A stretch of 64,000 nucleotides of DNA, from assembly GCF_947179165.1 (NCBI RefSeq), contig NC_077247.1:13219501-13283500 (forward strand), in the 5' to 3' direction. The stretch comes from Solanum dulcamara (lineage: Eukaryota > Streptophyta > Magnoliopsida > Solanales > Solanaceae). Below, in pieces: positions 24,590 through 34,658 of the stretch; within the stretch, counting starts at the first letter, position 1; the number at the start of each line of letters is the position of its first letter. Made by a program: the position numbers and the translations under genes. Under the pieces are notes generated by a model that saw nothing but the letters and a program-made list of their open reading frames with translations, searched no databases and was not told the origin of the DNA.

Positions 24590-25950
24590 TCATTCGGCTT
24601 GAGTAGAGGGAAAGAGGTACGGGTATCCTTTCATGATATACGCCTCTGCTTCCCAATTAGCACTCTCTACGTGTTGATTCCTCTATAATACTTTGATGGA
24701 CACAACTTCTTTTTTTCTTAGCTTCTAAACTTGTCAAACTAAGATTACTACCGAAATCTCCTCATAACTCAAATTCTCTTCAACACTTACATCTTCCAAT
24801 GGTACAATGGAATTTGTATCACTCACAAAATTCCTCAACATAGACACATGAAACAGCGGGTGAACCATATCTAACTCAAATGGCAAATCCAACTCATAAG
24901 CTATTTTACCAACACGTCTCAATATATTATAAGGTCCAACATATCTAGGAATTAGTTTTTCTTTCTTTCCAAAATGCATTACACCCTTCATTGGAGAAAC
25001 CATCAAATAGACCCAATCATCTACTTCAAATTCAAGGTCTCTCTTTCTAACATCCGAATAGGACTTTTGATGACTTGGAGCCATATTCAACGTCTGCCTT
25101 ATGAGTCTCACCTTCTCCATGGCATCTATTACCAAATCTGGACTAATTAAGGCCGTCTCACCTACTTTAAACTATCCCACCGGGGACCTACATCTCCTCT
25201 CATACAATGCTTCAAAAGAAGCTATTTGGATGGTAGAGTGATAACTATTATTGTAGGCAAACTCAATCAATGAAAAATGCTCATCCCAACCTTCTTTAAA
25301 ATCAATAACACACGCCGTTAACATATCCTCTAAAGTTTGGATCGTTGTTTCGTCTTGACCATCAATTTGAGAATGGAAAGTGGTACTTAACTTAACCTTA
25401 GTATGAAGATCCATTTGAAATGACTTCCAAAAGTGTGAAATGAATTGAGTGCCTCGGTTTGATATATGGACAAAGGAACACCATGAAGCCTTACCAATTC
25501 ACGAACATGCAGCTTAGCATAGTCTTCAGCAACATAAGAAGTCTTAATTAGTAGAAAATGAGCCTACTTATTCATCCCATCTACAACAACCCAAATGGAA
25601 TAATGTTGCTTCTTAGTATGAGGCAAACCCATTATAAAATCCATATTCATATCTTTCCACTTCCAAGTAGGAATTCAATGTCTTAGGCTAAACCTCCCAG
25701 CCTTTGATTTTCAACTTTAATTTCTTGCTAATTTGGACACTTAGTTACAAATTCCGCTATGTCCTTCTTCATGCTATTCCACCAATACACTTCCCTCAAA
25801 TCATGATACATCTTGGTGGAACCTAGATGAATCGAATATTGGGAACTATGAGCCTTATTTAATATCAACTCTCTTAAACCATCTATATTACGTACACACA
25901 AACGACCTTGATAACTAAGCACACCATCTCCCCCTTAGGAGATGGCTTTT
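24590..25950 (-). pseudogene. Integrase of T3 (zinc finger, core, GPY/F and C-terminus)
   Basis: From the right: zinc-binding region (25922-25728, LSYQGRLCVRNIDG, KAHSSQYSIHLGSTKMYHDLRE, KKDIAEFVTKCPN); catalytic core in pieces (25680-25172, TTFHSQIDGQDETTIQTLEDM, EFAYNNSYHSTIQ); and the C-terminal domain (25135-24734) with the GPY/F block PRYVGPYNILRRVGKIAYEL and the HPLFHVSMLRNFV signature. It continues in another frame to about 24590 with WRNQHVESANWEAEAY. In chromoviruses the C-terminal end often carries a chromodomain that guides insertion to heterochromatin; here only the Tekay-type tail is visible. Stops and frame changes separate the pieces. Confidence 0.83.
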
Positions 25951-25996
25951 TCGACAACCAAATTTTTAGTCCGACTAATACTGGATCATGGTCATT

Positions 25997-26392
25997 TTTA
26001 GATATATATATATATATATAATGTATTGATATTATATAAATAGTTATGTACTGTGTATGTAATGTATCGATAGCTTAATTTAGTTGAATTTTTCTATTGT
26101 AGCATCCGTAATGATCTAGAAAATGTCTCTAGTAGCCCAAGCGCGGGGGCTCAAGCTATTTTTTTTATTAAAGTGCATAGGGACGTCCATAAGGACTCGG
26201 TGAATGGCTTACATCTTTTACTTGGAGAAGAGAGGAGGATCATAATTATGCATCCATAATCGATAGATTTTTGCACTCTGTAGAATGGGGGGAAATAAAC
26301 AGAGTAAAGTCTCATGAGACTAAATGAAATATGCTTCTCACCACGATTTGTGATGCTTACCACGACTCGTGATGGCTTTCATGGTCAAGTCT
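25997..26392. mobile_element. Roughly 0.4-kb insertion between RNase H and integrase of T3
   Basis: Pol codons stop after SLIEDV (about 26395) and resume with DHDPVLVGLKN (about 25985), which are adjacent in T2. The inserted stretch begins at a (TA)n run, 26002-26020. Its right part (26335-26392) carries cacgactcgtgatgg, like words in the T2 LTR at 59095-59125. The middle has a GC-rich aagcgcgggggctcaagc near 26140. Origin unknown; no inverted repeats or clear target duplication seen. Confidence 0.6.
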
Positions 26393-27155
26393 TGGAACAT
26401 CCTCTATAAGAGAAAATTCCGAACCATTATGAATAAGAACACCTCCATCATCAGAGTCAACCAACCGCACACCTAGACGTGCCAATCTATGAACATCCTT
26501 AGACAAATCTTTCTTACCTTCTTCAACATGTGCAACACTACTCATAAACAATCTACTTAGTGCATCGGCAACCGCGTTAGCTTTACCCAGATAATACAAC
26601 ACACTCACATCATAGTTCTTCAATAATTCAAGCCATCTCCTTTGCCAAAGGTTCAAATATTTTTTCTTAAACACATATTGTAAACCCTTATGTTTGGTGA
26701 ACACATCTACATGGATACCACAAATAGTGCCTCCAAATCTTCAAAGCAAATACAACCGTCGCTAGTTCAAGATCATGGATTGGATAATTCCATTCATGTT
26801 TCCTAGAAGCATAGGCTATTACTTTACCATGTTGCATCAACACACAACCAAGACCAACCCTTGAAGCATCACAATATACCATAAAACCATCAGACCCTTC
26901 CGACAAGGTCAAAATAGGAGCGGTAGTGAAACGATCTTTCAACTCTTGGAAACTCTTCTCAAAAGCTTCTGACCATTGAAAAATAACCTTCTTTTGAGTC
27001 AATTAGTCAGAGGTGATCATATCGATGAAAACCCTTCTACAAATCTTCTATAATATCCGTCTAGGTCCAGGAAACTTCAAATATCCAAAGGGGACAATAA
27101 TCTAGGCCAATTCTTCACTGCCTCAATTTCTTAGGATCAACCATAATCCCAATGA
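26393..27155 (-). pseudogene. RT end and RNase H of T3
   Basis: The right part (27155-27005) reads as the RT thumb/connection region (AVKNWPRLLSPLDI, DGYYRRFVEGF). It is followed by RNase [65 protein letters not shown] (27002-26700), and then LNLWQRRWLELLKNYDVSVLY, KANAVADALSRL (26704-26520). Both acidic landmarks of RNase H (YCDAS, HDLELA) are kept. A frameshift lies near 26700. The RT palm with its active site is absent, because the element ends at about 27155. Confidence 0.85.
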
Positions 27156-29491
27156 GTATCTTATGAAATTTATTAAATGTATTAGATATTTACAAAAGTG
27201 GCCAGCCTTTTATTTTATTTTATTTTATTATTTTTATCTTTATCTTACTATGTAAGATATCTACCCTTGGTTCTTATCCTCACCACCACCCCTCCAATTT
27301 TGTTTTCTCCAAGGAATAAATACACCAAAACCTCTCTTATCTCATAATATTCATCAACTAAATCAATCATCAAGACTTTCCTTGGTTGATCCCCAAACAA
27401 CTCGACACAATTGAGGTAAATTACAAACCCATTTTTAGACTGGACTACTATTACTGTTTTTAGTATAATTCCTTGTATAAAATTTTGTTTTAAGTGATTC
27501 AAGATTTTCTAGAAAGATATTTAATAGCCGTACAACATTCTTTCAAGCACCAAAACCCAATTCTTTCTTGTATCTACTCGAAAGTGAGTGGGGAAGTACA
27601 GGGCAGGTGCTGCCCAAAATTCTATTTTGCAAATCCTACATGTACGGCTGTTAGTATTTTGAGCATATCATTTTTTACAGAACTGATATAGGGTGATTCA
27701 AATTTCTTTGAAACCCTGAGACATATATATACAACTTTTATTAAGGCCACAAAGTCTATTTTTTCTGCTTACCTCTTTGAAACTGAGCGACAGTATAGGA
27801 CAGTAGTATTGTCCAGAATTCCCGTGTTGACAATTTGGGCTGATTTTCACTGATGTTTCTATTTTGTTTTTATGTGGTGAACCATTGAACTTAATTAGAT
27901 ATTTTATTGTATATTTAAGATATATATTCTCTTGTACAAGCTAAGATGAATTGTTTGACAAAGGGGATTTTTGGTGATCTATGGCGTAGACGATTCAAAC
28001 TTTGTAAATTATGGTAGAACTTATTTTGTGGTAAAACACCAAGGTTTTTTTATAAACTTGAACTTGGAATATCTTTATCTTGAGGAATTTTTTGAAATAT
28101 GTTGATGGGTTTCTTCCCTAGTCTTCATCTTATACCATTGTATTATTATTATCTCAAGTATGGCAAAACTTTCGCTAAATCGCCCACTTGTACGAATTGC
28201 TTGATCATTTTGTATTCTTGTTGGGACTTTTTCCTTCTTGTGGCGATGACTTTGTCATCGATATAGGCATTCTTATTGATTCGGATCTGTTCCATTTTGA
28301 CTTTGGATTTGCATTTTGTCTTGATGATGGATTTTTGCCCATTCTTGAGTACGAGTGGAAAGCCACTTTCAATATGGCTCTTGAGATTATTGGGTGATGA
28401 CCCTTCTTGATTTAGGGCTTCGATCCTTCTTGATATGGACTTCGGACCATCTAGATATTTATTATGCTTAGTGTAATGGCATGACGTACATATTGGGTTA
28501 AATTGGTTATTCGACAAACTCTCTTGAATTGACTTATAAGGTTTCTTGACACTTGAGCCTTCAAATATGGATATCAATATTTTGAAATTATGCAAGGTTT
28601 GATATTTCATATTTTGATATACTTAGTTACTTGATATGTTTTGTCTCATTGAGCTACCTACTAAGTATAAGGGAATTGGATAATCTAATAGCTCCAAGAC
28701 CAAGGTTTATGCACCACTAAGCTTTATGCTTAGCGATAGTTGTTTTCTATTGTAGGTAATGTTCGGGAAGAGCACTGAAAGTGGCCATTTAGAGTAGCAA
28801 TTTTTGGGAGCTTTAGTGAAGATCACATTTGCATATGCATCTAGGTCTTGTAAAATTTTGGGGACTTGTACATGATCCATGTGTCACACTTATGTATGAA
28901 ATCCTAGAGACCATATACTTGTGCCTTTAACTTGGACACATTTTTTGCTATTTTAGAGTGTACTTTCAACCCAAGTCATGCCATGTACCGGGTTTATATT
29001 TTTTTTGTAATTATGTACAACAAAAGATGCTAGTTTATGTGATAATCCCAAGTTTGAGTTTCGTGTTTCTTATGGAACCCGCAGTGGCGTTGATTTGAAA
29101 ATATAAATTCCAAAACAAAGTTCTTAAATGTGGACGGACTTCTTGAGAAGGTCATTACCATCTTAAATTGCTACTATGATATTGTATTTCATCTAAGAAA
29201 TTTTTTAAAGGGTATAGTGGAAAAAAATACTTCGCACTTTTAACCCTTTTTTGCATGTGACTATTTCTGCTATTAAATATTTTGTGAATATCTTTTGGCA
29301 TAAATTCCTCCTAAATATTTTAAGTATTGAATTATCTTTTGTTTCATAAGTGTTATCCTCCCAAGGGGATTCTACATGCAACTTGGTAGTTAGAGTCTAA
29401 TATGAAGACCTGGTACCCTCAACTTTTTAAGAATCTAGGTACTTTCCTTTATCTATGATCGAGGAAAAACATCATTTTTAGTGGAGGAAGT
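27156..29491. other. Unassigned AT-rich stretch, probably LTR-derived
   Basis: About 2.3 kb to the right of truncated T3. No gene family is recognised. The first part has a (TTTTA)n-like run near 27208 and leader-like text ('ctccaaggaataaatacacc'). The part at 28660-28800 has the 'ctaagctttatgcttagcgatag' hairpin-like word common near the 3' part of gypsy LTRs. I suspect a degraded plus-strand LTR, on weak grounds. Confidence 0.35.
28149..28610 (-). CDS. Unrecognised 153-codon open frame
   Basis: The longest uninterrupted minus-strand frame in this part of the window. The product is Lys/Ser/Asn-rich and basic, with one CTSCHYTKHNKYLDG stretch that loosely suggests a metal site (Cys-x2-Cys, His, His). 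I see no signal peptide, membrane segment or known domain. It lies within probable LTR-derived DNA and may be chance. No promoter or splice context supports expression. Confidence 0.25.
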   Translation of the reverse strand: MKYQTLHNFKILISIFEGSSVKKPYKSIQESLSNNQFNPICTSCHYTKHNKYLDGPKSISRRIEALNQEGSSPNNLKSHIESGFPLVLKNGQKSIIKTKCKSKVKMEQIRINKNAYIDDKVIATRRKKSQQEYKMIKQFVQVGDLAKVLPYLR

Positions 29492-31451
29492 TGTAATGAC
29501 CTTGCATTAGTGCCCCTAAGAGTTATTCATCCATTTTGTGTGGTTGACTATGTTAAAGTCTTAATAGTTGTTAAAGTAGGAAAATTCTTGAGTTTTATAG
29601 AGTTAAGAGGTGAAAAAGTGGTTTTCGGTACCAATCAAAGTTACGGGTCTTGGAACGGGGTTCCATCTCCAAAATAAGGAAATTGGTCTAAGAAGTCATC
29701 GGAATCAAATTTGGGGTTGATATGTGAATTTGAGGTCTGAAGTTGGAAAGTTAGTTTTAGGTGAGTTAAGTGTGACTTTGGTCAACAAATTGAGTTCAGT
29801 GACTCAGATTGGAATTCTGATAATTTCAATGGTTTCGGGGGGTTATTCTAACACTAGAACTGACTTTGTTTTAATTTTTAAAGGTTCCAAGGGTATTTTG
29901 GATATTTCAAGTGCTGAAACTAGTTTAGTTGTGACTTATTGGATTCCAAGTTAAGGAGACTACGAATTCAAATTCTAATTGTTCCATTAAGTCTGGAATG
30001 TCGAATTTAGTTAGACTGTATATAAGGTTTGTGTATACGGGATTCCAAATGAATCTCGAGGGTTCAATAAGAGAATGTGAGTTTGGAATTTTGCTTGTTC
30101 TGGTGCAGGCATTTTTATTCATCGTGATCGCTTGGCCTAAGGCTGCAATCTCAATGAGTCAGGTAAATGGTCTTCGTGATCATGATGGGTGGTTCTCAAT
30201 CGCGGTGGGTTATTCCATCCCATGTCTTTCGCAATCACGAGAGTTAGTGGCTCGCGATCGCAATGCATAATTCTTGCCTGAATAGTGTTCAACTTCGGGA
30301 GAAACCTCATTTTCACCATTTTTGAGTTCTTGAGGTGATTTGAGAAGACTTTTTTGAGTAAAATCGTTGGGTAAGTAATTTTTAACCTAAAACCTTCTCT
30401 TTTCATTAACTATTTGATGATTTTAACTCCTAAATTTTAGTTTGCAACTCCACAAGTTCTTGGTTCTTCCCTAATCCAAATTTAAAGAAGTTGGTGATTT
30501 CTAACTGGCTCAGTACTCTATTTTAAAGGATTTTTCAACAATGAGTTATTAGTACTAGTAGAATGCGACTTTGTAATAGAATTCCAGATTTGGCCTTTAT
30601 GAAATTTATCAATTTTTGGACTGTTTTACCCCTAATTTTAAAATCTATCAATACGGGTGTCATTGAACTCCTTATAATGCGTATATTTCATTATTGATTG
30701 TGGGTTATTATTTTGGGCATTGAATTCAAAGGTTGTTCATCCGGTAGAGCGTTCAAGTGCGGTTTCAATAATTGAGTTAGGTTTGGCTCTCTTTCTTATG
30801 GCTGAGTTGGGTGATTTGTCAAATTCTATATTCTAGGCTTTGGTATGGGGTTGTAGTGTAGTTTTGGACTGGTAAGTTATATTTTGATTTCCATGTGGGG
30901 GCTTATATGTATTTTATCACCCGTTTGGGGGCCTTGTGTGATATTCTGTGATTGAGATTATGTAATCCATGACTTAACTGAGTTAGAAATGTGAAGAGGT
31001 TATTTGAATTTTAATAGTTTTTGGTTAATTCCTCATACTTCGTCAGTTAAACCTATTGAGTACATGTGGATTATAATCACCCCTACTTTTTATCCCTTTT
31101 TATGCACATACTAGCTAGGGTGTCAATCGCGGTAGTTGATTCTAGCAGGACGCTTCATTATCGGATCTGTGGTGAGATCTTAGGATCTACATCGCCGCTA
31201 GTACGTATTTCCTATATAAGTTTTTCTATATTCGGAGATTTAAACTGTGTATTCAGACTCATATTTGTATTTACATGCTCTTAGGCTTATGATACCAGAT
31301 TTTAAGATTATTTCATTTGTTGTACCTTTATTGCATTTATTTGTGGCTTGACTTCCCTTTGGGAGTTTAGTGTGATTTTACTTTTAGGCTTACAAATCGA
31401 GATGAGATTTGAGATGTATGCCATCATGACCTCGGTTTTGCAGTTGTGACA
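29492..31451 (+). repeat. LTR of the TGTAATGACC family, internally deleted
   Basis: Starts TGTAATGACCTTG and ends GTTGTGACA, with text in between parallel to 49378-52977: agttacgggtcttgg-type opening, 'tttgtgtatacgggatt', then a cluster of cgatcgcgat-like words at 30125-30265, and the 'agagcg...' block near 30740. At 1.96 kb it is much shorter than the 3.6-kb copy, mainly from loss in the second half. Flanking 5-mers (GAAGT and ATATC) do not match, so no target duplication remains. Confidence 0.65.
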
Positions 31452-31637
31452 ATATCTTTGGAGGGGACATATAAAATTATGCCCACAGACACTTTAGTTG
31501 GTGCTAATTTTGAGCAGCCCAAGTGATAATAGTGAGATTAGAAAGATCACAAGTATATAATTGAATATTAGAATGCAGAAGAAACAATGGATAAGAAATA
31601 AAAAAATTACTTAAAGATATGGGAAATCAAAGAAATG

Positions 31638-33430
31638 TGTCACGCCCTAAACTCAAGGGGTGAACCTAGCCCCTAATGCCAAAACTCATGCCTGAGACAA
31701 CCCTGCTAAACCATTTGCTACTACAACATCACGACCACATGCAATCAAGATAAAAAGAAAGTATATATCGACCTAAAAAATCCTTCGGCCAATAAGGACC
31801 CTGTCAACAGCTCTATAAAGGAAATAACTACTCACAACAATTCATATAAAGAAATAGCCAACTAGAAGGCAAGTCCTATTTGGGACGTCAAGACCACCAT
31901 GATAGCTAGGAAACTCAAATACTATATGTGTCATCAAAGCCACCATGATCTCTAAAGCTGAAAGGAAGTATATATCAAGAAAATAAATCAAACAACTATC
32001 AAGCATCAACAAATGAACAAATCAGGCCAACATAGCAATTAATGAAACTATACAACCCACACAGTAGTCTTCTAGCCTCTAAAAGAAGTAAATCTTGGTG
32101 GGATAAGGTCATGACCTACCTAAAACTATCTACAACAATAGCTAACAAACCTAAAAAATCTGCCAGCTCTAGAAGGAAGGGGCTAGCCAACTTTCTAGAA
32201 CTCAACCGTTCCACTGGGGAGGTCTATCGACCCGTTTGTGTGGACCTGTAGGCATGAATGTATTTCTTCCGGGCAATGGGGTGTCAACACAAAACAATGT
32301 ACTATGTATGAAAGTCAATAGACTAAACGAGAAAGTATCATAATATACTCAAAGTAATCAGCTAAGGAAGTGAAGAATAAGATAAGTGTATTGACCTTCT
32401 CCTGAATCTAAGTGTACCAAAAATAATCAAACAACAACCTAACTAAGCCCATATATGCTCGGCAGGTACAAACAAAAGACAATACAACCTGCCTAGGCCC
32501 TATAATCCCAGAAGGTGCCAATTTAATTTATATACCCCTATTGGTAGTCCCCTAACCCCGTACGCAGTCACATAGCCCTCTTAGACAATAATATAGTCCC
32601 GTAGGTAGCACATAGCTCTGTTAGGCATCAATATAACCTCATAGTCAAATCATTTACCTCTTTGCAACAACATAGCCCCGTAGGCAACATATAGTCTTCG
32701 CAGGCATCAACAATATAGCCCCATAGGAAATTCATAGGCTAAAAGCAACAATTTAGCTATAAGCAACCTATATGAATAGTATCTAGGTCATTCCCAACAT
32801 AAGGCTGCTACTAACAGAATAAGAATCTCTACAATAGAGAATTACAACAACTCCAGTAGCCAACAACCAATAATCATGGCTACGAGTATATCAATGATAA
32901 CAACAACATTATTGTATTGTTCCTAAGATTTAAGGAAACATTCCAAAAGAAGGGAATAACCTTAACATACCTTTCTACTTAAGAACCAAAGGTGTTGCTA
33001 TGAATCTTGACCAACCAAATATAATGCAACAAATGTGAGAATCAAAAGGCTGCAATAACGAGCCATAAACAATCGATAAGGTATCAATGTCACATTTATG
33101 ACCATCCAAGTAAAAATTATAAAATTAGGCCAATAAGAATGATAAACAACAACTATATCCAACGAAGATTTTCTAATAACATCTCAAAGGAGCGACGAGC
33201 TTCCAATGCAATATAACAACACTTACTTCACGTCGGTCAATTCAATAACTATCGTATGAGACTCCAATAAGAATTAAAAAAATCCCCAATTCCTCCATCA
33301 CCTTAACACTAATAGTACACAACAACAGGAACCAAATATAGAAAGATATAGGGGCTGTCCAAAGTCACAACATCCAAAACATCACTTCATGGTTCAACAA
33401 AATGTAAAAGTAATACTAGAACATGTAATT
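31638..33430 (-). repeat. LTR-like fragment ending TGTCACGCCC, different family
   Basis: The left edge TGTCACGCCCTAAACTC looks like the reverse complement of an LTR 3' end. The following 1.8 kb has no coding content. On the minus strand it has the loosely T-rich leader of a gypsy LTR. The right edge is not defined. It contains the minisatellite at 32545-32760. Confidence 0.45.
32545..32760. repeat. Degenerate minisatellite
   Basis: The word catagccccgtagg and its variants (catagccctcttag, atagtcccgtagg, catagctctgttagg, catagccccgtagg, atagccccatagg) recurs about every 25-60 bases, alternating with gcaacaatatag-like spacers. Similar arrays in LTRs are usually replication-slippage products. 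Confidence 0.7.
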
Positions 33431-33439
33431 ATGAGGGAG

Positions 33440-34310
33440 CGTCATAGGCGGAGCATTTTATTGAAAAAGAGGACTAAATTACAAGGCTAAACAACCTGCC
33501 TCCTTGCAATAACAAAAAACAAATAAAAAACCAACAAGAAACTACTACAAGTCATCAGAAAGTATAACTTTTCATAATTAGAAGCTTAGAATATTTTCTT
33601 AACAAATAGATAAGATTATAGGATCCTTACCTTACCAATACAACTCAGTAGCTACTTCTCAATATCAATAATCTCTTGGAACTCTCGTTGTCCAAACCCC
33701 AAAACAGAAGCAACACACAAAACAAAACAAGGAAAGAACTATGTTAAGAAAAAATTACTTTATAATTATACTACGAAACTAGTAAAGGTTCAAAGATAAA
33801 TTGTCAAAGAACAAGTCACAAAGGTTCAAAATAACTCTCTCAAATTCTATTAATATTAATGTAATGTGTTTGAAATGAATGAAAAAGCACTCGTATTTAT
33901 AAAATAAATAATTTGGTTGTTAGCCCTAATAAAACCCTAAAAGAACTATCTAGAACTTAATAAAATAAGACCGTAGCTTGGTGGCTAAGGTAAGACCAAA
34001 ACCCTAATAATTATTGCTTAATTAATGCTCTCTTTGTCGTGGCTTTTGCGCCTCAGTTGGGCTTGATTGGGCTGCTGATTTTACCTCCAATTAAGGGCTA
34101 AAATCTGCCTCCTTTTGGGCTATTTTGAGCCTTTTTCGGCACCACTTTTGCCTTATTCAAGACTGAACTTTGGACCTAGATGTTCTCCTCTTGGACATCA
34201 ATTTGGACCACTAAATAATTTTAGCATTTGGAGAATTCATATCCCTAGGGATTGAGCTCTTCTTTCCCAAAAATCCACATTTAGATCAGTGATTGAAGCC
34301 CATTGAGCTT
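33440..34310 (-). repeat. Candidate 3' LTR of R1
   Basis: It lies directly downstream (minus strand) of the R1 integrase terminus. It contains a plausible TATA box on the minus strand (tatttataaa type, near 33893-33905) and an aataaa signal near 33460. The extent is inferred from position. No paired 5' LTR is present for comparison, because R1 is cut at 42208. Confidence 0.4.
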
Positions 34311-34319
34311 ATCATTGAG

Positions 34320-34658
34320 CTACTTGGTTTTAGATCTTGTTATGGGTCTCCTTAGATTTTCTAAATATTCATTGTTATCCTTCAATGTATTAAATCTTCC
34401 TTGGATGCTATCATTATTCTCTTCTTGAAGAGAATATGTCCTTGAATTCAAGTATGCATCAAAATGGGAAAGATCAGAAATATTAAAAATAATACTAACT
34501 TGGAACTCACCGGGAAGATCAAGTTCATAAGCATTGTCTCCACTCCTTTCAATGAATTTGTATGGACCAATTCCTCTAGAATCTACCTTGGTCTTTCTTT
34601 TGGAAGGAAATCCTTTCTTTGTCATATGCACCCAAACCAAGTCCCCAGCTTAAAAGTT
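34320..34658 (-). pseudogene. Integrase C-terminus of R1, displaced
   Basis: Minus-strand reading GDLVWVHMTKKGFPSKRKTK, GIGPYKFIERSGDNAYELDLPGEFQVS, FNISDLSHFDAY is the GPY/F region of a Reina/CRM-type chromovirus. It would follow the frame that stops with YKGRKYV at about 38300. A plus-strand LTR (34659-38290) separates the two. The frame ends LRRPITRSKTK, a normal ending for this lineage. Confidence 0.85.

Larger units (their letters stand above)
22203..27155 (-). mobile_element. Tekay/Del-like chromovirus T3, 5'-truncated
   Basis: Minus-strand order: end of RT and RNase H (27155-26393), a roughly 0.4-kb insertion, integrase zinc finger (25950-25728), integrase core (25640-25172), integrase C-terminus (25135-24590), polypurine tract and 3' LTR (24346-22203). 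The rest of RT, protease, gag, PBS and 5' LTR are absent to the right of 27155. The element was inserted in the RNase H of A1. The C-terminal reading ending NQHVESANWEAEAYIMKGYP is typical of this chromovirus lineage. Confidence 0.82.

Noticed and set aside
26130..26260. Possible plastid or mitochondrial insert (GC-rich block with cgtccataagg)
   Set aside because: I could not place it in any organellar gene with confidence, and the block is short.
28188..28397. Plus-strand frame opposite the 153-codon ORF
   Set aside because: Shorter and hydrophobic by composition; no family features.
31638..34310. Treating 31638-34310 as one LTR of R1
   Set aside because: A 2.7-kb LTR would be far too long for a Reina-type element, and the TATA/aataaa layout fits the 33440-34310 part alone.
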